Shown here one piece after another: positions 33,938 to 43,811 of a stretch of 64,000 nt of DNA. Below the pieces are notes generated by a model, which saw nothing but the letters and a program-made list of their open reading frames with translations, searched no databases and was not told the DNA's origin. The translations under genes and the position numbers were made by a program. The stretch is taken from positions 1,860,001 through 1,924,000 of the forward strand of contig NZ_CP124750.1 of the NCBI RefSeq assembly GCF_029962605.1, given 5' to 3'. Each line of letters opens with the position of its first letter. Position 1 is the first letter of the stretch. The stretch comes from Serratia sarumanii (GTDB lineage Bacteria; Pseudomonadota; Gammaproteobacteria; Enterobacterales; Enterobacteriaceae).

Positions 33938-36488
33938 GCCTACTCAACCCGCCCAGGATTATCTTGCGGCGCTGCCTCTGACCGCCGAGCGGTCGGAGGC
34001 GCTCAACCCTCAAACGGCGGATGACGCTCAGGCACTGGAGGCGCTCCATCGGCAGATGGGCGCCGCCGACGCCAACGTCAATAGCCTGTCGGCGGATGAC
34101 GTGGCGCTGGCCTCGGTCAAACCGCGTATCGAAAACGCCTGGCCGGATGCGGTCAGCGATGACGACTTCGATACCGACGCCGAAGGGCGCGCCATTCTGA
34201 AGGCGACGCCGCCGATCAAACGAACCACCATGTTCCCGGAAGCCTGGCGCACCAACCCGGTGGCGCGCTTCTGGGATTCTCTGCTGGGGCGTTCGCCGCA
34301 CAACCGGCACGCCACCAAAGAGGAGGCCGAGGCCGAGAACCGCTGGCGTACCGTCGGCTCCATGCGCCGTTATGTGCTGCTGGTGCTGATGCTGGTGCAA
34401 ACCGGCATCGCCACCTGGTACATGAAAACCATCTTGCCTTATCAGGGCTGGGCGCTGATCGATCCTATCGCCATGCTGGATCAGGATCTGATGCAGTCGG
34501 TGCTGCAGCTGCTGCCATATGTGCTGCAAACCGGCATTCTGATCCTGTTCGCCGTACTGTTCTGCTGGGTCTCGGCCGGTTTCTGGACCGCGCTGATGGG
34601 CTTCCTGCAGCTGCTGATCGGCAAGGACAAATACAGCATTTCCTCCACCATCAAGGGCGATGAGCCGATCAATCCGGCGCACCGCACCGCGCTGATCATG
34701 CCGATCTGCAACGAAGACGTCGAACGCGTGTTCGCCGGCCTGCGTGCGACCTATGAGTCCGTCGCCGCGACCGGTCAGCTGGAACACTTCGATATCTACG
34801 TCTTGAGCGACAGCTACGATCCGGACATCTGCGTGGCCGAGCAAAAGGCGTGGATGGAGCTGTGCCGCGATGTCGACGGCCACGGCCGCATCTTCTATCG
34901 CCGTCGCCGTCGCCGCGTCAAACGCAAGAGCGGCAACATCGACGACTTCTGCCGTCGTTGGGGCGGTGAGTACAGCTACATGGTGATCCTGGACGCCGAC
35001 AGCGTGATGAGCGGCGAATGCCTCACCGGGCTGGTGCGTCTGATGGAAGCCAACCCGAACGCCGGCATCATCCAGTCCGCGCCGAAGGCGTCCGGCATGG
35101 ATACCCTGTATGCGCGCGTGCAGCAGTTCGCTACCCGCGTTTACGGGCCGCTGTTTACCGCCGGCCTGCATTTCTGGCAGCTGGGCGAGTCACACTACTG
35201 GGGCCATAACGCCATCATCCGCGTGAAGCCGTTTATCGAGCACTGTGCGCTGGCGCCGCTGCCGGGCGAGGGCTCCTTCGCCGGTTCAATCTTGTCGCAC
35301 GACTTCGTTGAAGCGGCGCTGATGCGCCGCGCCGGATGGGGCGTGTGGATCGCTTACGATCTGCCGGGCAGTTACGAAGAGCTGCCGCCAAACCTGCTGG
35401 ACGAGCTGAAACGCGACCGTCGCTGGTGCCACGGCAACCTGATGAACTTCCGCCTGTTCCTGGTGAAGGGCATGCACCCGGTGCACCGCGCGGTGTTCCT
35501 CACCGGCGTGATGTCCTACCTGTCGGCGCCGCTGTGGTTCATGTTCCTGGCGCTCTCCACCGCGTTGCAGGTGGTGCACACCCTGATGGAACCGCAATAC
35601 TTCCTGCAGCCGCGGCAGCTGTTCCCGGTCTGGCCGCAGTGGCGGCCCGAGCTGGCGATAGCGCTGTTCTCCACCACGCTGGTGCTGTTGTTCCTGCCGA
35701 AGCTGCTCAGCATCGTGCTGATCTGGGCCAAGGGCGCGAAAGAGTACGGCGGGGCGTTCCGTCTGTTCATTTCGATGCTGATGGAAATGCTGTTCTCGGT
35801 GCTGCTGGCACCGGTGCGCATGCTGTTCCATACCGTGTTCGTAGTGAGCGCCTTCCTCGGTTGGGAAGTGGTGTGGAATTCGCCGCAGCGTGACGACGAC
35901 GATACGCCGTGGGGCGAAGCCTTCCGCCGCCATGGCTCGCAGATGTTGCTGGGCCTGGTGTGGGCCGGCGGCATGGCGTGGCTGGATCTGCGCTTCCTGT
36001 GGTGGTTGGCGCCGATCGTGTTCTCGCTGATCCTGTCGCCGTTCGTGTCGGTGCTGTCAAGCCGCGCGACGCTGGGCATGAAGAGCAAACGCGCCAAGCT
36101 GTTCCTGATCCCGGAAGAGTACAACCCGCCGCGTGAGCTGTTGGCGACGGAAGAATACCTGCATCTCAACCGCAATCGCGCGCTGACCAACGGCTTTATG
36201 CATGCGGTGGTCAACCCGTCCTTTAACGCGCTGGCGACGGCGTTGGCGACGGCGCGTCACCATCTGCGCGCGACGCTCGATCGCAACCGCGAGGAACGGG
36301 TGAACGAAGCGCTGCAGCTGGGGCCGGAGAAGCTGGCGAAGGGCAAACGTCTGGAGCTGCTGAGCGATCCGGTCACGCTGGCTCGTCTGCACCAGCGCGT
36401 CTGGCTGTTGCCGGAAGGCGCCGCCTGGCGTGAGCACTATCAGCAGTTGCCGCACAACCCGCTGGCGCACCCAACGGGCCGGCGTTAA
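33930..36488 (+). CDS. opgH: Glucan glucosyltransferase OpgH (MdoH)
   Basis: 852 residues from ATG 33930, overlapping the opgG stop by eight bases. An N-terminal cytoplasmic part, two membrane helices ([19 protein letters not shown] ...), a GT2 domain with [17 protein letters not shown] and RRWCHGNLM, then about six more helices. It polymerises glucose from UDP-glucose across the inner membrane. In E. coli the N-terminal region also inhibits FtsZ when UDP-glucose is plentiful; that region here is divergent in sequence, so this cannot be assumed. A strong terminator follows. Confidence 0.96.
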   Translation: MNKPTQPAQDYLAALPLTAERSEALNPQTADDAQALEALHRQMGAADANVNSLSADDVALASVKPRIENAWPDAVSDDDFDTDAEGRAILKATPPIKRTTMFPEAWRTNPVARFWDSLLGRSPHNRHATKEEAEAENRWRTVGSMRRYVLLVLMLVQTGIATWYMKTILPYQGWALIDPIAMLDQDLMQSVLQLLPYVLQTGILILFAVLFCWVSAGFWTALMGFLQLLIGKDKYSISSTIKGDEPINPAHRTALIMPICNEDVERVFAGLRATYESVAATGQLEHFDIYVLSDSYDPDICVAEQKAWMELCRDVDGHGRIFYRRRRRRVKRKSGNIDDFCRRWGGEYSYMVILDADSVMSGECLTGLVRLMEANPNAGIIQSAPKASGMDTLYARVQQFATRVYGPLFTAGLHFWQLGESHYWGHNAIIRVKPFIEHCALAPLPGEGSFAGSILSHDFVEAALMRRAGWGVWIAYDLPGSYEELPPNLLDELKRDRRWCHGNLMNFRLFLVKGMHPVHRAVFLTGVMSYLSAPLWFMFLALSTALQVVHTLMEPQYFLQPRQLFPVWPQWRPELAIALFSTTLVLLFLPKLLSIVLIWAKGAKEYGGAFRLFISMLMEMLFSVLLAPVRMLFHTVFVVSAFLGWEVVWNSPQRDDDDTPWGEAFRRHGSQMLLGLVWAGGMAWLDLRFLWWLAPIVFSLILSPFVSVLSSRATLGMKSKRAKLFLIPEEYNPPRELLATEEYLHLNRNRALTNGFMHAVVNPSFNALATALATARHHLRATLDRNREERVNEALQLGPEKLAKGKRLELLSDPVTLARLHQRVWLLPEGAAWREHYQQLPHNPLAHPTGRR

Positions 36489-36510
36489 TCGCTGAACGGC
36501 AACGCCCAGA

Positions 36511-36546
36511 CGGGGAATGCGCATGGCGCATTCCCCGTTTTTTTTA
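36511..36546 (+). terminator. Intrinsic terminator of opgGH
   Basis: A perfect 12-bp stem (CGGGGAATGCGC / GCGCATTCCCCG, loop ATG) followed by eight or nine T residues, 22 bases beyond the opgH stop. Confidence 0.95.
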
Positions 36547-36652
36547 CCTTTTGCTTACGTGCGCCGGTGCCGGCGGAGAAAGGGAACTGTGGTAGACTGC
36601 GGCCGATGCGTTGTTCACTCGCGAAACAACCCCCTTGCTCAGAGTCAATGTT

Positions 36653-36898
36653 GTGAATCTCTCTTCCTACCTTCGGCTGGCCTGCGTGGCGGCCGGCGTG
36701 ATGGCCCTGACCGGCTGCGGCAGCATTATCAGCCGCACCGTGCCCGGCGCGGGGCATGGCCACCAGTACTATCCCGGCGTGCAGTGGGATCTGCGCGATA
36801 CGCCCTGGCGTTACGTCACGGTGATAGACGTGCCGCTGTCGATGGTGGTGGACACCTTTATGCTGCCGCTCGATGCCCAGCACGGCCCCTATGAATAA
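36653..36898 (+). CDS. yceK: YceK-family lipoprotein
   Basis: 81 residues from GTG 36653; other starts upstream in frame (ATG 36611) would lengthen the signal region. The lipobox LTGC (Cys22) is followed by GSIISRTVPGAGHGHQYYPG, nearly identical to E. coli YceK, and the end HGPYE also matches. An outer-membrane lipoprotein of the DUF1375 family with no known role. Its place between opgH and msyB is the same in E. coli. Confidence 0.9.
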   Translation: MNLSSYLRLACVAAGVMALTGCGSIISRTVPGAGHGHQYYPGVQWDLRDTPWRYVTVIDVPLSMVVDTFMLPLDAQHGPYE

Positions 36899-36904
36899 AC
36901 CCGC

Positions 36905-37450
36905 TCAGCGGGTGGTGAACACCACCAACTGATAGCCTTTCTGCCCGCAATGGAAAGGCGCCAGCGCCGTCATGCCCAGCCCTTGCACGTGAGCGGCCAA
37001 CGAATGCGGATTGTCGTCGTCGATAAACAGCGCGCCCACGTCGTAGTCATGGCTGGTGTGCGCTTTGACCGCGGCGTAAAGGCGCTTCAGCACGCCTTTG
37101 CCGCGCCAGGCGGCGGCGAGGCAGACCGGGCCGTAGAGAAACACCCGCAGTTCATTCAGCGCGCGTCCGGCGAAGGATTGCGTGGCGAGCGTCGCCAGCA
37201 TCGCGTCCACCACCGGCGGGCGCGGTTGCACGTCGGCGGGCATCAGGCAAACAAAGCCTGCCAGTTGGTTTTCCTGTTCAGCCACTAGTATGCCGATGCC
37301 GCGGTTGATCGCCGCCAGCTGCGCCTCATTCATGCGCGATACGATAAATCCCTGCCGTTTTTGGCGCTCGTCGAGCGCTTCCGGCACGTTTTCCCCCTGC
37401 AGCTGCAAAATGGCGGGGTAGTCGGTGGGGCGAGCCCGGCGAATATTCAT
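36905..37450 (-). CDS. GNAT-family acetyltransferase
   Basis: 181 residues with AAGGAGG before the ATG. The N-terminus (IRRARPTDYPAILQLQGENV) and the acetyl-CoA loop region AAWRGKGVLKRLYAAV (Q/R-x-x-G-x-G/A) mark the GNAT fold, and the C-terminus has the usual terminal strands. The substrate is unknown. It is inserted between yceK and msyB, which are adjacent in E. coli, and reads in the msyB direction; there is 33 bp between them, so it may be co-transcribed with msyB. Confidence 0.82.
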   Translation of the reverse strand: MNIRRARPTDYPAILQLQGENVPEALDERQKRQGFIVSRMNEAQLAAINRGIGILVAEQENQLAGFVCLMPADVQPRPPVVDAMLATLATQSFAGRALNELRVFLYGPVCLAAAWRGKGVLKRLYAAVKAHTSHDYDVGALFIDDDNPHSLAAHVQGLGMTALAPFHCGQKGYQLVVFTTR

Positions 37451-37483
37451 GCTGCCTCCTTGGCGATGAGTGCGTAGTGCGGG

Positions 37484-37861
37484 TTAACGTTCATCCCACT
37501 CATCGGCCGCGGCCTGGCCTTCTTCGGTATCCAGCGGCGGCTCGAGCTGGAAGTCGCCTTCTTCCCATTCGTACAGGGTATTTTCATCTATCCACTCGGC
37601 GGTGATCTCCACCTCGTCGTAGTCACCGTCGAAGATTGCCTGCGCCGCCGCACCGCTGCGCAGCGGCAGGCACTCCACCGCTTCGCCTTCTTCCTCGAAG
37701 AACTCGGCCTGCCACATCGTGTCGCCATCCTGCATCACGTACTTTTGCAGATTGAACTGCTGCGGCACCGGCGGTTCGTCATCGCCGCCGCCTTCGGCGG
37801 TGTCGATAAACTCTTCGCGTGCGGCCTCGATGGCTTCTTCCAGGGTTGCATACAGGCTCAT
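37484..37861 (-). CDS. msyB: Acidic protein MsyB
   Basis: 125 residues, very acidic, from ATG 37861 after ACGGAGG. MSLYATLEEAIEAAREEF and the end LDTEEGQAAADEWDER match E. coli MsyB (MTMYATLEEAIDAAREEF ... DEWDER). It was found in E. coli as a multicopy suppressor of secY and secA temperature-sensitive mutations and is stationary-phase induced. A nine-residue Gly/Asp/Glu insertion follows EFIDTAE. Molecular function is not established. Confidence 0.93.
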   Translation of the reverse strand: MSLYATLEEAIEAAREEFIDTAEGGGDDEPPVPQQFNLQKYVMQDGDTMWQAEFFEEEGEAVECLPLRSGAAAQAIFDGDYDEVEITAEWIDENTLYEWEEGDFQLEPPLDTEEGQAAADEWDER

Positions 37862-38071
37862 GTTCGCCTCCGTTGACAATGAGAGTAGAGCGCCCGGCGG
37901 CACTGCCGGTGCGGTGGGGGAAACGTCAAACCTAATTGTTGTCTCACTGGCGCAGGATGCAAATTTTTTTGTTGTCCGCATTGCGACGATGGTTGTCCGC
38001 AAAGCGGGAGAAGAGGCGGCGAGGGCGGGAAATAATGGCGTCATCGTTCATTCAGGCGTCAGGAGAAGCCC

Positions 38072-39760
38072 ATGTTAATCGACCCTTCAAGCAAATATCG
38101 ACCGTTCCCGCCGGTGGCGTTGCCGAACCGCCAATGGCCTGCGCGTACGCTGCGGCAGGCGCCGCGCTGGTGCTCCAGCGATCTGCGCGACGGCAACCAG
38201 GCGCTGGCGGAACCGATGGATAACGCGCGCAAGCGCGAGTTCTATCAATTGCTGTTGCAGTGTGGTTTTAAAGAAATTGAAGTGGCTTTTCCTTCGGCGT
38301 CGCAAACGGATTTCGATTTTGTGCGCACGCTGATTGACGAGCAGCTGATCCCGGACGACGTCACGATTCAGGTGCTGACGCAGTCGCGCGACGATCTGAT
38401 TGACCGCACCTTCGAGGCGCTGCAGGGGGCGCCACGGGCTATCGTGCATCTGTACAACGCCACGGCGCCGATGTTTCGCGACATCGTGTTCCGCCAGGAT
38501 AAGGCCGCCACCGTGGCGATGGCGGTGAACGGCGCGCGGCGCATTCGCCGGCAGTGCGAGGCACAGCCCGATACCGCCTGGTGCTTCGAGTATTCGCCGG
38601 AAACCTTCTGTTTTACTGAATTGGCGTTCGCGCTGGAGATCTGCGAAGCGGTGGCGGCGGTGTGGCAACCGGGGCCGCAGCGGCCGATGATCATCAATCT
38701 GCCGGCGACGGTGGAAGTGAGCACGCCCAATGTGTATGCCGATCAGATTGAATGGTTCTGTCGCCACTTCAGCCGCCGCGCCGATGTAACGATCAGCGTG
38801 CATCCGCATAACGATCGCGGCACCGGCGTGGCCTGCGCGGAGCTGGCGCTGTTGGCCGGCTCCGATCGGGTCGAAGGCTGCCTGTTCGGCAACGGGGAGC
38901 GCACCGGCAACGTCGATCTGGTTACGCTGGCGTTGAATCTCTATACCCAGGGCGTGGCGCCGGGCCTGGACTTCAGCCGCCTGAAGCAGGTGGTGGAGGT
39001 GGTGGAGCTGTGCAATCAGCTGCCGGTGCACCCTCGCCATCCTTATGCCGGCGAGTTGGTGTTTACCGCCTTCTCCGGTTCGCATCAGGATGCGATTAAA
39101 AAAGGCTTCGCCGCCCAGCGCCAGCGCCAGGATGGCTGGTGGCAGGTGCCTTACCTGCCGCTCGATCCCGCCGATGTCGGCTGCAGCTATGAGGCGGTGA
39201 TCCGGGTCAACAGCCAGTCCGGCAAAAGCGGGGCCGCCTGGCTGTTGGAACAAAATCACGGGCTGGCGTTGCCGCGCGGTTTGCAGATTGATTTCAGCCA
39301 GGTGGTGCAGCGCGCGACCGACGGCAGCGGCAAGGAAATGAGCGGCGCGCAGCTGTGGCGCTTATTCCGCGACACCTACGGGCTGGTGGAGCAACCGCAC
39401 TTGCAGCTGCTGAGCTACCAGACGGAAAGCCACGGCGTAGAGGCCTACAGCTTCAATGCGCGGGTTGCCTGTGAGGGAGAGCCGCTGCGGCTGCAGGGCG
39501 CCGGCAATGGCCTGCTTTCCAGCGCGGTGGATGCGCTGCGCCAGCGCTTCGGCTTGCCGCTGGCGATCGAGGATTACCACGAACATACGCTGGGGCACCA
39601 GAGCGACAGCCGGGCGGTGGCCTATATTCGCTGCTCGTTGCCGCAGGGTGAGGCGACCTACGGCGTTGGCATCGACGTCGACTCCGCCAGCGCCTCGCTG
39701 CAGGCGCTGCTCAACGTCGCCGGGCGCTATCTGGCGTCAACGTCGGCGCGGCCGGGCTGA
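38072..39760 (+). CDS. Stand-alone 2-isopropylmalate synthase-like protein
   Basis: 562 residues. The N-terminal HMGL-type TIM barrel has [16 protein letters not shown] (catalytic Arg-Asp and metal ligand) and the HxH metal site [17 protein letters not shown] linker and a C-terminal LeuA regulatory domain follow. The length and the N-terminal '[20 protein letters not shown]' are those of the long yeast-like LeuA class, not the 520-residue LeuA of the leuABCD operon. leuBCD are not nearby. It could be a second leucine-pathway synthase or chain-elongate another 2-oxo acid. A leftward AraC gene overlaps its 3' end by 50 bases. Confidence 0.85.
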   Translation: MLIDPSSKYRPFPPVALPNRQWPARTLRQAPRWCSSDLRDGNQALAEPMDNARKREFYQLLLQCGFKEIEVAFPSASQTDFDFVRTLIDEQLIPDDVTIQVLTQSRDDLIDRTFEALQGAPRAIVHLYNATAPMFRDIVFRQDKAATVAMAVNGARRIRRQCEAQPDTAWCFEYSPETFCFTELAFALEICEAVAAVWQPGPQRPMIINLPATVEVSTPNVYADQIEWFCRHFSRRADVTISVHPHNDRGTGVACAELALLAGSDRVEGCLFGNGERTGNVDLVTLALNLYTQGVAPGLDFSRLKQVVEVVELCNQLPVHPRHPYAGELVFTAFSGSHQDAIKKGFAAQRQRQDGWWQVPYLPLDPADVGCSYEAVIRVNSQSGKSGAAWLLEQNHGLALPRGLQIDFSQVVQRATDGSGKEMSGAQLWRLFRDTYGLVEQPHLQLLSYQTESHGVEAYSFNARVACEGEPLRLQGAGNGLLSSAVDALRQRFGLPLAIEDYHEHTLGHQSDSRAVAYIRCSLPQGEATYGVGIDVDSASASLQALLNVAGRYLASTSARPG

Positions 39761-40511
39761 AATAGTCGCTGGGCGCGACCCCCAGCACCCGGCGAAACAT
39801 GGCGCTGAACGCGCTGGGGCTGTCATAGCCGAGATCCAGCGCCACTTCCAACACCGAGCGGCCGGTCGCCAGCGCGTTCAGCGCCGCCAGCAAACGGGCG
39901 CGTCGCACCCAATCGCTAAAATGCAGCCCGGTTTCGCGCTGGAAGCGCCGCGACAGGGTGCGTCCGCTGACGCTGAGATGAGCGGCCGCCTGTTCCAGCG
40001 TCCAGGGCTGCGCCAGCGTAGCCTGGATATGGCGGCACAGGGCGAGCAGCGAGGCCTCACGCGGTTCAGGCAGGTGCAGCGGCAGGATCGGCAGCATCCG
40101 CAACTCATCCAGAATCAGTTCCATGACGCGTTCATCGCGTCCGCCGCTCGGGTAATCGGGCGCAATCTCCATCGCACAAATAATCAACTCGCGCAGCAGC
40201 GGAGAAACCTGCACCACCTGGCACTGGGCCGGCAGATCGGCGCGCGCCAGCGGATCGACGAACAGCGTCCTGGCCGCCACCTGGCCGGTAATGCGCAGAC
40301 TGTGCACCACCTTAGCCGGCACCCAGACGCCGCGGCCGGGCGGCACCACCCAACTGCCGAGCCGGGTCGTGACCTGCACCACGCCGCTCAGGCTGTGAAT
40401 CAGCTGCGCGCAGTGATGGTAGTGATCCGGCTCGCTGTAGCCGTGGCGATAATCCTTGGCCAACGGCCGGACAGGCTGGTCGGGCGGCAGAACGTCGTGA
40501 AACAACAGCAT
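39711..40511 (-). CDS. AraC-family transcriptional regulator
   Basis: 266 residues from ATG 40511 (GGAG ten bases before); an ATG at 40571 would add an odd cysteine-rich leader. The N-terminal cupin sensor ([36 protein letters not shown]) and C-terminal double helix-turn-helix ([35 protein letters not shown]) are typical of the AraC group acting on efflux or degradation genes. Its stop lies 50 bases inside the convergent LeuA-like gene. The divergent ArsR operon is a possible target, as is the LeuA-like gene. Confidence 0.87.
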   Translation of the reverse strand: MLLFHDVLPPDQPVRPLAKDYRHGYSEPDHYHHCAQLIHSLSGVVQVTTRLGSWVVPPGRGVWVPAKVVHSLRITGQVAARTLFVDPLARADLPAQCQVVQVSPLLRELIICAMEIAPDYPSGGRDERVMELILDELRMLPILPLHLPEPREASLLALCRHIQATLAQPWTLEQAAAHLSVSGRTLSRRFQRETGLHFSDWVRRARLLAALNALATGRSVLEVALDLGYDSPSAFSAMFRRVLGVAPSDYFSPAAPTLTPDSARRR

Positions 40512-40601
40512 CGTAAGCAGGCTCCGCGCGGCAAAAGGGGGAAGACAGCATGCCATGCGGCGCTGTTTCACACCAGTCTGTGGCGCGGTACGGCGAAATG
40601 G

Positions 40602-40632
40602 TTTATAAAATAATATTATATAATTTTATAAA
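40602..40632. promoter_or_regulatory. AT-rich palindromic operator of the ArsR operon
   Basis: TTTATAAAAT (40602-40611) and ATTTTATAAA (40623-40632) are perfect 10-bp inverted repeats around an 11-base AT-only centre, 14 bases upstream of the ArsR start. ArsR/BigR-type repressors bind AT-rich palindromes over their own promoter, so this is probably the operator. Confidence 0.65.
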
Positions 40633-40646
40633 TTGATGGAGGGGCA

Positions 40647-40964
40647 ATGGATATTGACGCGATGCGCAAGGCGGCGGCGCAGGCTGGCGCGATGCTGCGC
40701 ACCTTGGGCAACGAAGATCGGCTGCTGCTGCTGTGCCGGCTCAGTCAGGGCGAGATGGCGGTGAGCGAGCTGGCGCAGGCGCTGGATATCCGCCAGCCGA
40801 CGCTGTCCCAGCAGCTTGGCGTGCTGCGTGAGGAGGGATTGGTCTCCACCCGACGCGCCGGCAAGCAGATTTACTATGCGGTGGCCGACGCTAAAGCGCT
40901 GGCGCTGCTCCATACCCTGTATCAACTCTATTGCCCACAGCCGGAGAACCGCGATGACCATTGA
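40647..40964 (+). CDS. ArsR-family repressor (BigR/YgaV-like)
   Basis: 105 residues after GGAGGGG. A winged helix-turn-helix has AVSELAQALDIRQPTLSQQLGVL and the wing LVSTRRAGKQIYYAVAD. A single conserved cysteine lies at LLCRLSQG (about residue 32), and a second at LYCPQPEN near the C-terminus (about residue 98), the pair used by BigR and YgaV to sense sulfide or persulfide. It overlaps the next gene by 11 bases. It probably represses this operon in response to reactive sulfur; this is inferred from family and cysteines. Confidence 0.85.
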   Translation: MDIDAMRKAAAQAGAMLRTLGNEDRLLLLCRLSQGEMAVSELAQALDIRQPTLSQQLGVLREEGLVSTRRAGKQIYYAVADAKALALLHTLYQLYCPQPENRDDH

Positions 40965-41388
40965 CTGGCAACACTTCACGCCGTATTCCGCGCTGGCGGG
41001 CGGAGCCATTATCGGCGCAGCGGTGGCGCTGCTGTTGCTGTTCAACGGCCGGATCGCCGGCATCAGCGGCATTACCGGCGGTTTATTGAGCGCGGGTGGC
41101 CGCGAGCGGGGCTGGCGCGCCGCATTTCTTGGCGGGTTACTGATTTCCCCCTGGCTGTATGCTGCCGCAGCGGCTTTGCCGTCTGCTGAGATCGCGGCCG
41201 GCAGCGGCGGGCTGGCGGTAGCAGGGCTGTTGGTGGGGGTGGGGACACGATTGGGCAGCGGTTGTACCAGCGGGCACGGCGTGTGCGGCGTCGCGCGGCT
41301 GGCGCCGCGTTCGCTGGCCGCCACGGCGGTGTTTATGCTGCTGGGCTTTACGACCGTGTGGCTGATGCGCCACCTGCTGGGAGGGTGA
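40954..41388 (+). CDS. YeeE/YedE-type membrane protein, first half (PmpA-like)
   Basis: 144 residues from ATG 40954, inside the end of the ArsR gene. Four membrane segments and the family motif RLGSGCTSGHGVCGVARL, with the transport cysteines. YeeE/YedE proteins import thiosulfate or related sulfur compounds; split versions consist of two half-size proteins (PmpA and PmpB). The following gene is the second half. Together with a BigR-like repressor this points to sulfur-species transport or detoxification. No rhodanese or persulfide dioxygenase gene is in the operon. Confidence 0.82.
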   Translation: MTIDWQHFTPYSALAGGAIIGAAVALLLLFNGRIAGISGITGGLLSAGGRERGWRAAFLGGLLISPWLYAAAAALPSAEIAAGSGGLAVAGLLVGVGTRLGSGCTSGHGVCGVARLAPRSLAATAVFMLLGFTTVWLMRHLLGG

Positions 41389-41389
41389 G

Positions 41390-41818
41390 ATGTTTAAATC
41401 CCTGTTGGCGCTGCTGAGCGGCGTGATTTTCGGTCTGGGGCTGATCGTCGCCGGCATGGCCAATCCGGCCAAAGTGTTGGCGTTTCTCGACGTTACCGGC
41501 CAGTGGGATCCTTCGCTGGCGCTGGTGATGGTTGGGGCGATCGCGGTGGCGGCGCCGGCCTTCTTGTGGGCGCGGCGACGCGAGCGGAGCCTGTTGGGCG
41601 AACCGCTGCAGATCCCGGCCGCCGGGCGTGCGGATCGCCGTTTGCTGGCGGGCAGCGCGCTGTTCGGCGTCGGTTGGGGCATCGCGGGCATTTGCCCTGG
41701 CCCCGCCTGGGTGTTGGCGGGGGCGGAGATACAGCGGGTATGGCCGTTCCTGCTGGCGATGCTGGCGGGCATGGCGCTGTATGAGATTATCATGAGGCGG
41801 AGGCGTACATGTCGATAG
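41390..41818 (+). CDS. YeeE/YedE-type membrane protein, second half (DUF6691, PmpB-like)
   Basis: 142 residues, starting two bases after the previous gene. Membrane segments begin FGLGLIVAGMANPAKVLAFL, and the conserved GIAGICPGPAWVLAG carries the second functional cysteine of the family. It should pair with the preceding protein to form one transporter. It overlaps the next gene by ten bases. Confidence 0.82.
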   Translation: MFKSLLALLSGVIFGLGLIVAGMANPAKVLAFLDVTGQWDPSLALVMVGAIAVAAPAFLWARRRERSLLGEPLQIPAAGRADRRLLAGSALFGVGWGIAGICPGPAWVLAGAEIQRVWPFLLAMLAGMALYEIIMRRRRTCR

Positions 41819-42207
41819 CCAAGGCGGTGTTGCGCATCGCGCGCCCGACCGATCGGTTACAAGAGATTGCCGCGCTGTATTGTCGCGGGCTGGGGTTCGA
41901 AAAGCTGGGCGAGTTTGTCGATCATCAGGGCTTTGACGGCATAATGATCGGCCATCCGCAGCATGCCTACCATCTGGAGTTCACGCAGCATCGCGGGGTG
42001 CGGGTCGGGCAGGCGCCGACGCAGGATCATCTGCTGGTGTTTTATCTGCCGGATGAGAACGCATGGCGAGCCGCGTGCGAGCGGATGCGGGCGGCGGGAT
42101 TCCTGGTTGTCACCGCCTATAACCCCTATTGGGATAGGGCGGGGCAAACCTTTGAAGATCCTGACGGCTACCGGGTGGTCCTGCAACATCAGGCCTGGCA
42201 AGGATAA
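41809..42207 (+). CDS. VOC-family (glyoxalase/bleomycin-resistance fold) protein
   Basis: 132 residues. RPTDRLQEIAALYCRGLGFE at the start and TFEDPDGYRVVLQ at the end are the paired beta-alpha-beta motifs of the vicinal-oxygen-chelate fold. His and Glu candidates for metal binding are visible (HAYHLEF, DPDGYRVVLQH). Function within a sulfur-linked operon is unknown; VOC proteins include glyoxalases and dioxygenases, so a thiol-adduct substrate is conceivable. It ends the operon, with a terminator directly after. Confidence 0.8.
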   Translation: MSIAKAVLRIARPTDRLQEIAALYCRGLGFEKLGEFVDHQGFDGIMIGHPQHAYHLEFTQHRGVRVGQAPTQDHLLVFYLPDENAWRAACERMRAAGFLVVTAYNPYWDRAGQTFEDPDGYRVVLQHQAWQG

Positions 42208-42233
42208 AAAAACCGGCGCCTTGAGCGCCGGTT
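42206..42233. terminator. Bidirectional intrinsic terminator
   Basis: An A tract then AACCGGCGC, a five-base loop, and GCGCCGGTT lie between convergent stops at 42207 and 42258. The leftward T tract (from the A run) is stronger, so it mainly ends the peptide-transporter transcript. Confidence 0.8.
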
Positions 42234-42257
42234 TGCGAGATAAAAACGGGGTATCCG

Positions 42258-43811
42258 TCAGGCGCTGGTCGCCGGTTTCTGCGCGCTCTTGGTCTGGGTA
42301 TTTTCCAGCATGCGGCGAATCGGCACGATCAGCACGATAAGCACGGCGGCGCAGATCAGCAGCGCGACTGAGCAGCGAGCGAACAGATCCGGCAGCATAT
42401 CCAGTTGGTCGGCCTTGACGTGACCGCCGATCAGACCGGCCGCCAGGTTGCCCAGCGCGCTGGCGCAGAACCACAGCCCCATCATTTGCCCGCGCATTCT
42501 CTCCGGCGCCAGCAGCGTCATGGTGGCCAGGCCGATCGGGCTCAGGCACAGCTCACCCAGCGTCAGCATCAGGATACTGCCCACCAGCCACATCGGCGAT
42601 ACGCCGGCGCCGCCGTTGCTCAGCACATTCTGCGCGGCCAGCATCATCAGGCCGAAACCGCCGGCGGCGCACAGGATACCGATCACGAACTTGGTGATGC
42701 TGCTTGGGCGCACGTTATTGCGCGCCAGTGCAGGCCAAGCCCAGCTGAACACCGGCGCCAGCAGGATGATGAACAAGGCGTTGATCGACTGGAACCACAC
42801 CGCCGGGATCTCGAAGCCGCCGACCATGCGATTGGTGTAATCGTTGGCGAACAGGTTGAACGAGGTCGGTTTCTGTTCAAACGCTGACCAGAAGAACGCG
42901 GCGGAGATCAGCAGGATAAAGCACACCAGCAGGCGAGCGCGCTCTTTGCGGCTCAGGCCGGCAAAGGCGAACAGATAGATGAAGTACAGGGTGACCGACG
43001 CGGCGATCACGTACACCAGCACGCTGGCTACTTCGACCGGGTTGATGACGATGGTGCCCTGAGCGATCAGCACGATGACCGCAGCCAGGCCTACCGCCAA
43101 TGCCAGCAGCCAGGCGCCGACGCCTTTTTTCTTCGCTACCGGGCTGTTCCAGGTGGAATCCAGGCCCACCTCGCGGTCATAGCGTTTCATCGCCGGGACG
43201 GCGAACACGCGGAAGATCACCAGCGCCACCAGCATCCCGATACCGCCGATGCCGAAGCCCCAGTGCCAGCCGTGTGACTTGATCAGCCAGCCGGAGATCA
43301 ACGGGGCGATGAACGAACCGATGTTGATGCCCATGTAGAACAGCGAGAAACCGCCGTCGCGGCGCGCATCGCCTTTCTTGTACAGCGTGCCGACCATCAC
43401 CGAGATACAGGTCTTGAACAGGCCGGAACCGAGCACGATGAACATCAGGCCGATGAAGAACAGGTTGGTGCCCATCACCGCGGACAGGGCGATCGACAGG
43501 TGGCCGAGGGCGATCAGAATCGAACCGTACCAAACGGCCTTGCGTTGGCCGAGCCAGTTGTCCGCCAGCCAGCCGCCCGGCAGCGCCGCCAGGTACATGC
43601 TGCCGGCGAAGATGCCGACGATCGCCGACGCGTTCTCGCGCGCCAGACCCAGACCGCCGTCGTATACGGTGGCGGCCATAAACAGGATCAGCAGCGGACG
43701 GATGCCGTAGAACGAAAAGCGCTCCCACATTTCGGTGAAGAACAGAGAACCCAGCGGATAGGGATGGCCGAAGAAGGTCCGGCTTTCTGACTTATTGACA
43801 GAGGATTGCAT
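42258..43811 (-). CDS. Proton-dependent oligopeptide transporter (POT/PTR2 family)
   Basis: 517 residues from ATG 43811; the frame extends upstream but without homology. About 14 membrane segments. The E-x-x-E-R-F/Y motif is in TEMWERFSFYGIRPLLILFM, and PTR2 signature elements such as GGWLADNWLGQRKAV and FYMGINIGSFIAPLISGWL are present. It imports di- or tripeptides with protons across the inner membrane. It is not an obvious orthologue of E. coli DtpA-D, so I give no symbol. A leader of about 470 bp separates it from mdtG, which reads toward it. Confidence 0.88.
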   Translation of the reverse strand: MQSSVNKSESRTFFGHPYPLGSLFFTEMWERFSFYGIRPLLILFMAATVYDGGLGLARENASAIVGIFAGSMYLAALPGGWLADNWLGQRKAVWYGSILIALGHLSIALSAVMGTNLFFIGLMFIVLGSGLFKTCISVMVGTLYKKGDARRDGGFSLFYMGINIGSFIAPLISGWLIKSHGWHWGFGIGGIGMLVALVIFRVFAVPAMKRYDREVGLDSTWNSPVAKKKGVGAWLLALAVGLAAVIVLIAQGTIVINPVEVASVLVYVIAASVTLYFIYLFAFAGLSRKERARLLVCFILLISAAFFWSAFEQKPTSFNLFANDYTNRMVGGFEIPAVWFQSINALFIILLAPVFSWAWPALARNNVRPSSITKFVIGILCAAGGFGLMMLAAQNVLSNGGAGVSPMWLVGSILMLTLGELCLSPIGLATMTLLAPERMRGQMMGLWFCASALGNLAAGLIGGHVKADQLDMLPDLFARCSVALLICAAVLIVLIVPIRRMLENTQTKSAQKPATSA

